Part shown: positions 8,083-15,980 of the stretch, one piece after another
Numbering within the stretch: the first letter of the stretch is position 1
How the letters are laid out: the number at the start of each line of letters is the position of its first letter
Assembly: GCA_026417615.1 (NCBI GenBank)
Contig: JAOACY010000038.1
Span: 1 to 35,881, forward strand
Direction: 5' to 3'
From: Clostridia bacterium
GTDB taxonomy: Bacteria > Bacillota > Clostridia > Acetivibrionales > JAFADI01
DNA: 35,881 nt
The notes under the pieces: generated by a model
Told to the model about the DNA's origin: nothing
What the model saw: the letters and a program-made list of their open reading frames with translations, nothing else
Databases searched by the model: none
Translations under genes and position numbers: made by a program

Positions 8083-8694
8083 TTGGGTGAGGGAACAATT
8101 AAATACTGCGGGAATCCAAGGCTGGAGGCTGGAAGGATAATTTTAAGAAAGCTTGAAATTTCAGATGCGCAGGATATTTTTGAATATGCCAGGCACCCGG
8201 ACGTGGCAAGATTCGTTACATGGGATCCTCATACATCTGTAGCGGATGCGGAAAGCTTTATAAGCTGGACGCTAGAACGATATGAAAAGGATGAGGCGGG
8301 AGAATGGGGGATAGAGCTTAAGGAAACTGGCAAAATAATCGGAACAATAGGTTTTGTTGAATATGATGCCAGGAATTTCAGCGGCACCATTGGCTATGCC
8401 TTGTCAAAGGAATATTGGGGCAAGGGAATCATGACGGAGGCTGTAAAGAGAGTTATCAAATTTGCTTTTGAAGATATGAAGCTGAACAGGGTGGAAGCAG
8501 TACATGTTCCCGAGAATGAAGGCTCCGGGAGGGTGATGCAGAAAGCCGGAATGGTTTATGAGGGCTTTTTGAGACAAAGAATGTTTGCAAAGGGCAGGTT
8601 CTGGGACTTGAAGCAATACTCAATTGTAAAGGATGACATCCTGTCATTTGATGCTCAAAATGCGAGCAACTGCGAATGTGCCATGGAACATTAA
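8083..8694 (+). CDS. GNAT acetyltransferase, RimJ/RimL type
   Basis: A 203-residue acetyl-CoA-dependent N-acetyltransferase. The fold is readable from LRKLEISDAQDIFEY through the conserved SKEYWGKGIMTEA loop (about 107-119), which includes the CoA-binding Q/W-G-x-G-like turn, to NEGSGRVMQKAGM, which is typical of RimJ/RimL-like enzymes. Targets in this group include ribosomal protein N-termini and small amines. The start is a TTG at 8083 with AGGGGTG 6 nt upstream. It lies 24 nt after the ligase-like gene and overlaps no real gene. A glycan-related role, such as acetylating an amino sugar, is possible from context only. Confidence 0.85.
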   Translation: MGEGTIKYCGNPRLEAGRIILRKLEISDAQDIFEYARHPDVARFVTWDPHTSVADAESFISWTLERYEKDEAGEWGIELKETGKIIGTIGFVEYDARNFSGTIGYALSKEYWGKGIMTEAVKRVIKFAFEDMKLNRVEAVHVPENEGSGRVMQKAGMVYEGFLRQRMFAKGRFWDLKQYSIVKDDILSFDAQNASNCECAMEH

Positions 8695-8719
8695 ATTTGA
8701 TATTGGAGATATAAACAGC

Positions 8720-9082
8720 ATGAAAAGAACTAAAGGACAGGTTGAGGCCCAAATAAGCGATGCCGTAAGCAAATTTGAAAAGGATTATATGGGCCGCGGA
8801 CCTAAGGATATAAGGACCAAGATAATTCAGAACCACATATTTATAGTTATTGATGGGTTTCTTAGCCAGTCTGAGCAAAAGCTGGCTGATAATCCTAATG
8901 GGATAAAGCTGATTAAGGATTTAAGGACAGCCTTGTTTGAAAACACAAGGGAGCATCTGGTCCTGCTGATAAAAAGCATAGTCAATGTGGACATTATCAG
9001 CACACATTCGGATGTAAGCACCAAGACAGGGGAAAAGATCATTGTTTTTACAGTTGACTGTGACCTTGAGTCGAGGTTTTGA
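8720..9082 (+). CDS. DUF2294-family protein
   Basis: A 120-residue soluble protein beginning MKRTKGQVEAQISDAVSKFEK, followed by a GRGPKDIRTKI segment and a C-terminal half with THSDVST. This is the pattern I associate with the DUF2294 (Na-translocating decarboxylase-associated) family of Firmicutes. The open frame extends upstream to 8633, but that part overlaps the GNAT gene. The ATG at 8720 has GGAG 11 nt upstream and gives the family length, so I chose it. It lies 25 nt after the GNAT stop and is probably cotranscribed. Function unknown. Confidence 0.75.
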   Translation: MKRTKGQVEAQISDAVSKFEKDYMGRGPKDIRTKIIQNHIFIVIDGFLSQSEQKLADNPNGIKLIKDLRTALFENTREHLVLLIKSIVNVDIISTHSDVSTKTGEKIIVFTVDCDLESRF

Positions 9083-9181
9083 CCAATCCTAAATTTTGCA
9101 TTTGTGCTCTGCGAGGCAGATATGTTAATATTGCACTAATGGATAAAAAATTTTTTATATCTTGTATCTAGGGGTGTAAAA

Positions 9182-10339
9182 ATGTATAGGTCAAGCATGT
9201 TGAGGTCCGTTACTAGTGTTTTCACTCTGGTTTTTCTTGTGTTTTGTTTTATTATGCCGGTTTTTGCTCAATTTGAGTCAAGCGCAGGTTCGGCTATCCT
9301 TATGGAGGCTTCAACGGGAAAAGTCCTGTATGAAAAAAATGCAGACATTTCTGTGCCTCCAGCAAGCATAACCAAGGTTATGACTTTACTCGTTGCCTTT
9401 GAAGCAATAGAGAGCGGCAAGGTCACATGGGAGGATCTTGTTCCTGTCTCTGAAGCAGCCTGGAAAATGGGCGGCTCCAAAATGTTCCTCGAAGTGGGGC
9501 GCAAGGTCAAGCTGGGGGATATCATAACCGGAATATCGGTTGTTTCGGCAAACGATGGATGCATTGCCATCGCAGAGTATCTTTACGGCAGCGAGAATGC
9601 ATTTGTTCAAGTAATGAACACACGCGCAAAAGAGCTTGGCCTGACAAAAACGAACTTCAGAAATTGCACGGGTCTTCCTGCGGAGGGACATGCTATGAGT
9701 GCAAAGGATATTGCTGTCCTTGCTCGCTATCTGATAGAAAGGTTTCCGCGGATACTGGAGATTGAGTCAATTAGGGAGTTTACCTTCAACGGAATAATTC
9801 AATACAACCGAAACCCTCTTCTGGGAACTTTCCAGGGGGCGGACGGCCTTAAAACAGGCTGGACCGAGGAGGCGGGCTACTGCCTTGTGGGGACAGCCAG
9901 ACAGAATGATATGAGGCTTATATCTGTGGTTCTCAATACTCCAAATGAAAAAGAGCGCTTAATAGCTTCTCAGGAGCTTTTAACCTATGGCTTCAAGAAT
10001 TTTCAGCTTGTCAAGGTGAAGAAAGCAGGTGAAGTTGTAGGCAATGTTGAAGTAAAAAACGCAAGCAAGCAATTAGTTCCTGTAAAGATAAACACGGATG
10101 TGGTATTAATTGTACCTGTTGTGAATAAAGACAGTCTCAAGGATGTTAAGCTTGAAATTGTCAATGGGCCGCAGATGCTCAAAGCCCCAATGGCTGCGGG
10201 AACAGCTGCGGGAAAGGTTGAAGGCAAGCTGAATGGGGAGACTCTTTTTTCAGCGGATGTTTTTACTGCAGAGGATGTTTCAAAGGCAAACTTCCTCCAG
10301 AAGCTGTGGCGGTTCATTTTAGGGATATTCAGGCGCTAA
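9182..10339 (+). CDS. dacF: Serine-type D-Ala-D-Ala carboxypeptidase (PBP5/DacF family)
   Basis: A 385-residue exported peptidase S11 enzyme that removes the terminal D-alanine of peptidoglycan stem peptides outside the membrane. A signal peptide (about 1-29, ending PVFA) is followed by the penicillin-binding domain. The three active-site motifs are present: S62-I-T-K65, S122-A-N, and K224-T-G. A C-terminal beta domain (PBP5_C, about 275-370) and an amphipathic tail (KLWRFILGIF) that could rest on the membrane complete it. AGGGGTG lies 5 nt before the ATG. The choice of the dacF symbol over dacA or dacB follows length and tail, and is only approximate. It stands alone between the DUF2294 gene and repeat A3. 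Confidence 0.92.
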   Translation: MYRSSMLRSVTSVFTLVFLVFCFIMPVFAQFESSAGSAILMEASTGKVLYEKNADISVPPASITKVMTLLVAFEAIESGKVTWEDLVPVSEAAWKMGGSKMFLEVGRKVKLGDIITGISVVSANDGCIAIAEYLYGSENAFVQVMNTRAKELGLTKTNFRNCTGLPAEGHAMSAKDIAVLARYLIERFPRILEIESIREFTFNGIIQYNRNPLLGTFQGADGLKTGWTEEAGYCLVGTARQNDMRLISVVLNTPNEKERLIASQELLTYGFKNFQLVKVKKAGEVVGNVEVKNASKQLVPVKINTDVVLIVPVVNKDSLKDVKLEIVNGPQMLKAPMAAGTAAGKVEGKLNGETLFSADVFTAEDVSKANFLQKLWRFILGIFRR

Positions 10340-10354
10340 TGCCATAAAAACCCC

Positions 10355-10463
10355 TGATTCTGCTGCAAAAAACTCATGACGAATAAATCACTTAATGAAA
10401 TCGCAAGATAAGGTATTAATCATTTCATCGAAGTTTCAGAAAATAGTTCTTTAGTAGAATCAA
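10355..10463 (-). repeat. Family A repeat, copy A3 (internally rearranged)
   Basis: 109 bp, from TGATTCTGCTGCAAA at 10355 to TAGAATCAA at 10463. The outer arms match the family (CATCGAAGTTTCAGAAAAT in reverse orientation). The centre is shorter and diverged. It lies directly after dacF. Confidence 0.75.
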
Positions 10464-10481
10464 CTATATATTAAGGGATGC

Positions 10482-10516
10482 AAAAAAAGCAATGTGAACT
10501 ATGTCACATTGCTTTT
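10482..10516 (-). terminator. Terminator of the small Cys protein gene
   Basis: A 13-bp stem (10485-10497 with 10504-10516) and 6-nt loop. Read on the minus strand it is followed by a T run (complement of 10482-10488). It lies 15 nt past the stop of the small minus-strand gene at 10531. Confidence 0.8.
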
Positions 10517-10530
10517 ATGGGGAAAAATAT

Positions 10531-10722
10531 TCATTCTCCATGCGTACTGTAGGGCGTTTCTTTTTCTTCCTCTCTTAGCGGACACCATAACGGTTGGTCG
10601 CTTGTCTGCTCCAAATTGAACATGGTGCCTGTCTTTGTACATTCTGCGGTGTATCCCATCATTTGAGACAGCAATGATAATATTTCTTTCTTTGCGACGT
10701 ACTTGCAATCTTTACACTGCAT
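10531..10722 (-). CDS. Small four-cysteine protein, possible zinc knuckle
   Basis: A 63-residue protein, MQCKDCKYVAKKE at the start, with Cys 3 and Cys 6 as a C-x2-C pair and two more Cys near 28 and 47. That layout could bind one zinc or an iron-sulfur centre. AGGGAGTG lies 8 nt before the ATG. A minus-strand promoter (TGTTATAAT, 10803-10795) lies upstream and a hairpin terminator downstream, so it looks like a real single-gene unit. I do not recognise the family. The acidic C-terminal end (REEEKE) is the only other feature. A regulator or adaptor role is possible but not shown. Confidence 0.6.
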   Translation of the reverse strand: MQCKDCKYVAKKEILSLLSQMMGYTAECTKTGTMFNLEQTSDQPLWCPLREEEKETPYSTHGE

Positions 10723-10794
10723 TTAATATCACTCCCTGTTTTTATAGAGTGGAGGCTTATAAAGCGGCGCTGCAACAGTCCCGTTCATATATGT

Positions 10795-10803
10795 ATTATA
10801 ACA
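10795..10803 (-). promoter_or_regulatory. Extended -10 promoter of the small Cys protein gene
   Basis: On the minus strand TG-T-TATAAT reads across 10803-10795, about 73 bp before the start codon at 10722. No convincing -35 is seen, which is usual for extended -10 promoters. Confidence 0.45.
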
Positions 10804-10895
10804 TACCCTTGCTGGAAATAAAATAAAAATTCTGTGTTTTTACATATGTAGCAAAAATTATTGCATCAGCCCAATAACTTTTCCATGTAAGATAT

Positions 10896-12536
10896 TTATT
10901 TCTTTTTATTTTTATTTAGAATTCTTTTTTTGTTTGATTTCTCGACATTTATCCTTCTGCCCTTCAGCTTATAGTCCTTCATGGCTTCGAGAACTTCATG
11001 TGCATACTCTCTGGGCACTTCCACGAAAGTGTATCTGTTGTATATGTCAATTGCGCCTATAAGCTTTCCTGGTATGCCCGAGGCAGAAGCGATGCTCTCA
11101 ACTATGTGCTTGGGTTGAACCTTGTCATCTCTGCCGACGTTCATAAAAAGTCTGACCATATCGGTATCATATTCTTCTCTTGCTTCATCAATATCCGGTA
11201 CGGATTCAACCTGACCTCCGCATTTTTCCGAATACATCTTTAAAAGCGCAGCTGCAGCATCAAGAGATGTGACAAAGTCCTCCTCGGAATTTTGGGAGTT
11301 TATGTCCTCAAGCGCCTTTTCGATGTAACCGGAGTATTTGGAAAATTGGCCTTCTGAAATTGTTTTTTTCAGCTCCTCCAGCATTTTTCCGACCTTTATT
11401 TCTTCGACATCCGCAATAGTCGGAGGCTTAATAAGTGTGATAGGGGATTTGGTATATCTCTGTATTTCTTTAAGCTTCAATATCTCCCTGCCCACAACGA
11501 AGGAAAAAGCCTTTCCTTTTCTCCCGGCTCTGCCAGTGCGACCGATCCTGTGTACATAGTATTCTTCGTCATTAGGCAAATCATAGTTGAAAACAGCTTC
11601 CACGTCATCGACATCTATTCCCCGAGCAGCAACATCCGTGGCGATAAGAACCTCAAAGCTGCCCTTCCGGAACTGGGACATTACCTTGTCTCTTTGCTCC
11701 TGGCGCATATCTCCATGAAGGGCTTCAGCCAGGTAGCCCCTTGACTGAAGGCTTGAGGCCAGCTCGTCGACACGCTTTTTGGTATTGCAGAAAACAAGGG
11801 AAAGGGTGATATTATTTGTATCAAGCAACCTGGCCAATATTTCCGTCTTTGATGTTTCCCTCACTTCAAGGTAGAATTGCTCAATATTTGGAACCGTAAG
11901 CTCTTTGTGCACTACCTTGATATGTATGGGGGCTTTCTGGTATTTTGAGGTAAGCTCCAGTATTTCCCGGGGCATAGTTGCCGAAAAGAGTATAGTTTGT
12001 CTTTCCTCCGGGATTTTTTCAAGTATAGTGTCTATATCCTCTCTGAAGCCCATATTAAGCATTTCATCCGCTTCATCCAGAACGAGCATCTTAAGGCTTG
12101 AGAGCTTCAATGTGCGTCTCCTCATATGATCCAGGATACGTCCTGGGGTTCCGATGATTATCTGAGGGCGTTTTTTAAGGGCGGAGATCTGACGGTCTAT
12201 GGGCTGTCCGCCGTAAACAGGCAGTATTCTTACACCCTCCTTGTACTTTGATACGCTTTTCAGCTCTTCTGCTGACTGGATAGCAAGCTCTCTTGTGGGG
12301 CAAAGGACTAAAACCTGGATACCATCTATGTCCGGCTCAAGCATTTCAATTGCCGGTATGCCGAAGGCACAGGTTTTTCCGGTGCCTGTCTGAGCCTGCC
12401 CGATTATATCCTTTCCGCTGAAAATTGGGCCAAAGGATTGGGACTGAATGGGAGTGGCTTCTTCAAAGCCCATATCGGCTATGGCGCGTTTTACCTCTTC
12501 CGAGAGGTTCATTTCTTTAAATATAACGTTTTGCAT
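10896..12536 (-). CDS. deaD: DEAD-box ATP-dependent RNA helicase with DbpA-type RNA-binding domain
   Basis: A 546-residue helicase that unwinds short RNA duplexes in ribosome assembly and mRNA decay, mainly important in the cold. Motifs in order: Q motif (FEEATPIQ, about 24-31), Walker A AQTGTGKT (48-55), PTRELA (80-85), TPGR (130-133), DEAD (154-157), SAT (185-187), then ARGID and HRIGRTGR in the second RecA domain. A C-terminal DbpA-type RNA-binding domain (about 465-535) and a Lys/Asn-rich tail follow. The open frame runs on to 12770 but that part is antisense-frame noise inside deoD. The ATG at 12536 has AAAGGAG 6 nt upstream. It is 32 nt downstream of deoD and shares its promoter. Confidence 0.95.
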   Translation of the reverse strand: MQNVIFKEMNLSEEVKRAIADMGFEEATPIQSQSFGPIFSGKDIIGQAQTGTGKTCAFGIPAIEMLEPDIDGIQVLVLCPTRELAIQSAEELKSVSKYKEGVRILPVYGGQPIDRQISALKKRPQIIIGTPGRILDHMRRRTLKLSSLKMLVLDEADEMLNMGFREDIDTILEKIPEERQTILFSATMPREILELTSKYQKAPIHIKVVHKELTVPNIEQFYLEVRETSKTEILARLLDTNNITLSLVFCNTKKRVDELASSLQSRGYLAEALHGDMRQEQRDKVMSQFRKGSFEVLIATDVAARGIDVDDVEAVFNYDLPNDEEYYVHRIGRTGRAGRKGKAFSFVVGREILKLKEIQRYTKSPITLIKPPTIADVEEIKVGKMLEELKKTISEGQFSKYSGYIEKALEDINSQNSEEDFVTSLDAAAALLKMYSEKCGGQVESVPDIDEAREEYDTDMVRLFMNVGRDDKVQPKHIVESIASASGIPGKLIGAIDIYNRYTFVEVPREYAHEVLEAMKDYKLKGRRINVEKSNKKRILNKNKKK

Positions 12537-12568
12537 TATTACTCCTTTTGTTTTATTTTTGCTTATTG

Positions 12569-13276
12569 TTAAGCGATTTCCAGTGCTATTTCCATCATCT
12601 GAGTGAAGGTGTTCTGACGTTCTTGCGCTGTTGTAGCCTCTTGGGTAACCAGAGAATCCGATACTGTAAGTATGCACAAAGCATTGGCGCCTGCCCGGGC
12701 TGCATTCATGTACAGGGCTGCAGCCTCCATCTCTACTGCAAGCACACCCATTTTGGCCCATCTCTTCCACGCCTCATGGTCATCATCATAGAAAACATCA
12801 GATGATAAGATGTTTCCTACCTTCAATTCAATACCCTTTTTCTCTGCAGCATCAACGGCCCTTTTCAAAAGCTCCCAGGATGCTGACGGTGCATATGTAC
12901 CCGGGAGATTGTATTGGTTTGCGTAATTGGAATTTGTCGATGCGGACATACCGACTACTATGTCCCTCACATTTACACTTTCCTGCAGAGAACCACAGGA
13001 ACCGACACGTATCAGGTTTTTAACACCATAAAAGTGGATTAGCTCATATGAGTAAATACCCATGGAAGGCATTCCCATGCCTGTGCCCATTACCGAAACT
13101 TTTTTGCCCTTGTAGGTTCCTGTGTACCCGAGCATGTTTCTTGTTGCATTGAATTGGGCAGCAGATTCAAGATAGTGCTCCGCTATGTATTTTGCACGCA
13201 ATGGGTCGCCGGGCAGTAAAATGGTTTCCGCGATTATCCCCTTTTCGCTTGCGTTGATATGCGGGGTTGGTATCAT
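12569..13276 (-). CDS. deoD: Purine nucleoside phosphorylase, DeoD type
   Basis: A 235-residue hexameric PNP that splits purine (deoxy)nucleosides with phosphate into the base and (deoxy)ribose 1-phosphate for salvage. It aligns well by eye with E. coli DeoD. The start TPHINA carries the catalytic-site His 6, the phosphate loop is [11 protein letters not shown] (23-33), and RVGSCGS (90-96) follows. VEMEA (181-185) binds the ribose, and SDS (206-208) carries the proton-donating Asp 207. The frame extends to 13324, but GGAGAGTG precedes the ATG at 13276, which gives the family's usual length. A strong promoter lies at 13341-13369, and deaD follows in the same operon. Confidence 0.96.
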   Translation of the reverse strand: MIPTPHINASEKGIIAETILLPGDPLRAKYIAEHYLESAAQFNATRNMLGYTGTYKGKKVSVMGTGMGMPSMGIYSYELIHFYGVKNLIRVGSCGSLQESVNVRDIVVGMSASTNSNYANQYNLPGTYAPSASWELLKRAVDAAEKKGIELKVGNILSSDVFYDDDHEAWKRWAKMGVLAVEMEAAALYMNAARAGANALCILTVSDSLVTQEATTAQERQNTFTQMMEIALEIA

Positions 13277-13340
13277 AATTATCACTCTCCAAAAAATAAC
13301 TGCAGCAGGATTAAAAGCTTTCATATCCTGATGCAGTTAG

Positions 13341-13369
13341 ATTATATAGGACATAAAGATTTTATTCAA
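13341..13369 (-). promoter_or_regulatory. Sigma-A promoter of deoD-deaD
   Basis: On the minus strand TTGAAT (13369-13364), an exact 17-bp spacer, and TATAAT (13346-13341). It lies 65 bp before the deoD start codon. Confidence 0.8.
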
Positions 13370-13474
13370 CAATTTTAAGTTATTTTTCTCGAAGTGATAC
13401 TTTTTCTGCAATCATAAGAAAGCATTATTAATTACCAAATCCTTTTTAGTATACATAAATTGGATTATTGTCCT

Positions 13475-13502
13475 TTGCCGCGTTTTTTGATAAATTTATA
13501 GT
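13475..13502 (+). promoter_or_regulatory. Possible promoter reading into repeat A4
   Basis: TTGCCG (13475-13480), a 16-bp spacer, and TATAGT (13497-13502). Transcription would start at about 13508, 4 bp inside repeat A4, so the whole repeat would form the leader of the glycosidase-like lipoprotein gene. The match is moderate and the region is AT-rich. Confidence 0.4.
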
Positions 13503-13503
13503 A

Positions 13504-13709
13504 TGATTGTACTGCAAAAACCCATTTTCGGAAACTTTGATGGAATCACTAGCACCTTGTCTTGCAATTCCTCGCCCGCATCAATGTGACCTCCTGTCAC
13601 ATGATGCTCCAAATGTCGTCCTTTACATTTTGGCATCGGAATTGCTGCAACTTTGGTGAGTGATTTTTGCATCTCGTTTCAAGAAAAGCTGTCTTTGCAG
13701 AAGAATCAA
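13504..13709 (+). repeat. Family A repeat, full copy A4
   Basis: 206 bp. Outer ends TGATTGTACTGCAA and TTTGCAGAAGAATCAA are inverted. Inside are a hairpin GCATCA-A-TGTGAC / GTCACA-TGATGC (13578-13607) and a second one CCAAATGT / ACATTTTGG (13609-13633). The right end lies 29 bp before the start codon of the next gene. Confidence 0.9.
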
Positions 13710-13738
13710 CTATCAAATGGTATCCGGGGGTTAAACAA

Positions 13739-14962
13739 ATGATGAAAAAAATTGCCAGAGGCATTGCGCTGGCAGCCATATTCAGTCTGGCAGCCGCATC
13801 CTTTGCTGCCTGCAGCTCGAAAGCACTTCTTTCATTCAGTGAGCAGATAAAGCCAGTTGCCACACAAGCACCTGAGACAACCAAGCCTCAGGAATCAACG
13901 GTTAAAGAGCCGGAAGCTCATGAAAGCAAACCTGTGTCAAGCACAGGCACACCGTTTAAGAATAGTGACAAAAAGAGGGTAAAGGCCAAGGGGTTATACC
14001 TGACTGCTACATCAGCAGGTACAAGACTTAAGCATTATATTGATATTGCCAATACAACCGAAATAAACAGCTACGTCATAGACGTGAAGAACGATTACGG
14101 TACCGTGGCTTATAATTCAAGCGTTCCCTTGGCGAAGGAAATAGGTGCAGTTGAGGCAAGATATGATATAGACAAGGTGATAAAAGAGCTGCACGACAAC
14201 AATATCTATGCAATAGCAAGAATCGTTTGCTTTAAGGACCCAATACTTGCAAAGAACAAGCCGGAACTGGCCATAAAGAATAAAGACGGAGGGCTGTATG
14301 TCCATAATAAAATGAACTGGGTCAACGCTTATAACAAGGCTGCATGGCAGTATAACATTGACCTTGCCAAGGAGGCTCTAGCGAAGGGCTTTGACGAGGT
14401 GCAGCTTGACTATATAAGGTTCCCTGACGGCAGAAAGAGCGATATGATATTCGGTGATACGGGCGGAATGCAAAGGCATGAAGCAATTAACAGCTTTCTT
14501 GCTTATGCAAGGGAGCAGCTGCCGGATGCGATAATATCAGGGGATGTTTTTGCAATTATTTGCGAAAGCCCCGGCGATACGGAAGGTATAGGGCAGATAT
14601 GGGAAGAGGTGGGCAAGAGCCTTGATTATGTATGCCCCATGGCTTACCCGTCGCATTACGCATTGGGCCAGATCATAAACGGCGTGAGATTCCCCAAGCC
14701 TGACCTGGACCCATACGGGGTTGTAAAAAATACCTTTATTAAAGCAAAGAACAGGCTTGAAAAGGTTGAGGGGCACAAGCCGATAGTTCGTGCCTATCTT
14801 CAGGACTTCACCGCTACATGGATAGGTGCTGGAAACTGGCAGTATTACGAAGACGAGCAGGTAAGGCAGCAGATACAGGCTGTTTATGATGCGGGATACG
14901 AGGAGTGGCTCCTTTGGGATCCCATGAACAGCTACAGAGTGGGTGCTTTTAAGAAGGAGTAA
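13739..14962 (+). CDS. Lipoprotein with DUF4015-type glycosidase-like domain
   Basis: A 407-residue exported lipoprotein. A signal peptide ends in a lipobox with Cys 25 (SFAAC), so the protein is anchored to the outer face of the membrane. A Pro/Glu/Thr-rich linker (about 35-80) precedes a TIM-barrel domain (about 82-400) of the DUF4015 putative glycosyl hydrolase family. LDYIRFPD (223-230) holds the likely catalytic Asp 224, and conserved strands KGLYLTATSAG and YVIDVKNDYG lie before it. No substrate is known for the family; a cell-wall or surface glycan is likely. The longer open frame starts inside repeat A4 and is rejected in favour of the ATG at 13739. A downstream terminator makes it monocistronic. 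Confidence 0.85.
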   Translation: MMKKIARGIALAAIFSLAAASFAACSSKALLSFSEQIKPVATQAPETTKPQESTVKEPEAHESKPVSSTGTPFKNSDKKRVKAKGLYLTATSAGTRLKHYIDIANTTEINSYVIDVKNDYGTVAYNSSVPLAKEIGAVEARYDIDKVIKELHDNNIYAIARIVCFKDPILAKNKPELAIKNKDGGLYVHNKMNWVNAYNKAAWQYNIDLAKEALAKGFDEVQLDYIRFPDGRKSDMIFGDTGGMQRHEAINSFLAYAREQLPDAIISGDVFAIICESPGDTEGIGQIWEEVGKSLDYVCPMAYPSHYALGQIINGVRFPKPDLDPYGVVKNTFIKAKNRLEKVEGHKPIVRAYLQDFTATWIGAGNWQYYEDEQVRQQIQAVYDAGYEEWLLWDPMNSYRVGAFKKE

Positions 14963-14979
14963 GTTAAAGGCGGGCAAGG

Positions 14980-15028
14980 AGCAAGAGTAACCAGGGGCTA
15001 TACAACCAGTCTCCTGGTTTGCTTTTTA
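14980..15028 (+). terminator. Terminator after the glycosidase-like lipoprotein gene
   Basis: AGCAA...AACCAGG pairs with CCTGGTT-TGCT around a 17-nt loop, with a small bulge, followed by a short T run (15023-15027). It starts 17 nt past the stop codon. Confidence 0.6.
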
Positions 15029-15048
15029 TTGCACGTTTTGCATTCATT

Positions 15049-15257
15049 CTATATATGTTACGATAAATGGCTTACATTGAGGAGAAAAGTGATTATTCAA
15101 AGGCATTTCAATAGCATCGAAAAGATGAATTCGAGGGAAATGTCTTTTGGGTTCGAGCATGAATTCACTTTTCTTAAGATGTATTCCTTACGGGTCGGTG
15201 AAATGGTCTTTGCCCAATAACCTTTTTCATGTAATCTATTTATGGTATTTAATATAG
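15049..15257 (+). repeat. Family B palindromic repeat, full copy B1
   Basis: 209 bp with imperfect terminal inverted repeats (CTATAT...TTACGATAAATGGCTTACAT at the left, the reverse of ATGTAATCTATTTATGG...TAATATAG at the right). The left part folds as a nested hairpin: 15084-15092 with 15165-15173, 15099-15109 with 15137-15147, and 15115-15118 with 15124-15127. It is about 90% like B2 at 28293. It fills most of the 418-bp stretch without a gene between 14963 and 15380. Confidence 0.88.
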
Positions 15258-15294
15258 ACAAAACACACTATATCGTAATATTTGAATATTAGGA

Positions 15295-15323
15295 TTGATT
15301 ATTGCCGCACTCTTTTGTATAAT
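15295..15323 (+). promoter_or_regulatory. Sigma-A promoter of the Fe-S protein/copA operon
   Basis: TTGATT (15295-15300), an exact 17-bp spacer, and TATAAT (15318-15323). The start of transcription would fall at about 15330, inside the inverted repeat at 15328-15349. Confidence 0.8.
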
Positions 15324-15327
15324 ATCA

Positions 15328-15349
15328 ATATACCCCATTGCGGGCATAT
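15328..15349 (+). promoter_or_regulatory. Candidate copper-sensor (CsoR-like) operator
   Basis: ATATACCC (15328-15335) and GGGCATAT (15342-15349) form an inverted repeat with one mismatch per arm. A GC-rich core inside AT-rich flanks (TACCC...GGG) is the known look of CsoR operators. It overlaps the start of transcription of a copper ATPase operon, where CsoR usually represses. No csoR gene is in the window. Confidence 0.5.
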
Positions 15350-15380
15350 TAAATTTAATCAAGGGAGAGATGAATAACTT

Positions 15381-15962
15381 ATGAGAAAAGGCTGGAAGAA
15401 TTATTTATATGTTTTGACAACAGTGTTTTTTGCCATGGGCTTTATAAATATTGCCTTTGCGTGGCTGGGCTTTGTGTGTATGATAACGCCTTTTGTGCTT
15501 TTGGCAAGGGATAAGAGAAAAACCTGGTGCCAGGGCTATTGCCCGAGAGCGAGCTTGTTCGGGGTGCTGTTGCGCAGCAGGTCGCTGACAGGGAAGCCTG
15601 CCCCTGCTTGGCTGTCAAAGGGGAAGGGAAAATGGTTTATGTTGGGATACTTCATTTTCAATTTATTTGTTATAATAATTTCTACAATTATGGTATCCTC
15701 CGGAATAAGGCCTCCCAGTGATAGAGTAGGTTTCGCCAATGCCATACAGCTGCCGTGGGAGATACCCCAGCTGCTGAACTTAGGTCCGTTGCCTGATTGG
15801 GCTTCGCATCTGTCCTTTATGATGTATTCCATGATGTTTACAACGACAGTTCTGGGGCTAATTTTCGGATGGCTTTTCAAGCCCAGGACATGGTGTACTG
15901 TTTGCCCTGTAAATACAATGTCAGATTTATTGCTGCGAAATAAAAAGGAGTGTTCTTTTTAG
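15381..15962 (+). CDS. CcoG/NapH-like membrane Fe-S protein
   Basis: A 193-residue membrane protein with about four helices (about 8-28, 27-43, 86-106, 147-166). It has two cysteine motifs on the cytoplasmic side: WC-x3-CPR (Cys 50, Cys 54) and WC-x2-CP (Cys 172, Cys 175). These are the marks of the 4Fe-4S binding polyferredoxin-like group (NapH, CcoG/FixG, NosR). The protein is shorter than CcoG (about 450 residues) and lacks its ferredoxin domain. It is 18 nt upstream of a Cu+ ATPase, as ccoG is near ccoI in cytochrome oxidase clusters, and CcoG has been reported to reduce Cu(II). A role in keeping copper as Cu(I) for export is therefore attractive but inferred. The ATG at 15381 has AAGGGAGAG about 12 nt upstream. 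Confidence 0.8.
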   Translation: MRKGWKNYLYVLTTVFFAMGFINIAFAWLGFVCMITPFVLLARDKRKTWCQGYCPRASLFGVLLRSRSLTGKPAPAWLSKGKGKWFMLGYFIFNLFVIIISTIMVSSGIRPPSDRVGFANAIQLPWEIPQLLNLGPLPDWASHLSFMMYSMMFTTTVLGLIFGWLFKPRTWCTVCPVNTMSDLLLRNKKECSF

Positions 15963-15980
15963 AAAGGTTGTTGAGATTTC

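Noticed and set aside
12537-12770. N-terminal extension of the DEAD-box helicase frame by 78 residues
   Set aside because: It overlaps deoD in another frame on the same strand, has no helicase homology, and a good ribosome site precedes the ATG at 12536.
13504-13709. CRISPR array or tRNA-like element
   Set aside because: The family A copies are dispersed, not tandem with spacers, and the folded shape has no tRNA landmarks such as a T-loop or CCA end.
13667-13738. Upstream part of the glycosidase-like lipoprotein frame
   Set aside because: It lies mostly inside repeat A4 and would place the signal peptide internally; the ATG at 13739 gives a proper lipoprotein signal.
15029-15220. 63-residue open frame on the plus strand
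   Set aside because: It lies within repeat B1, has no ribosome site and is not kept as a frame in B2.
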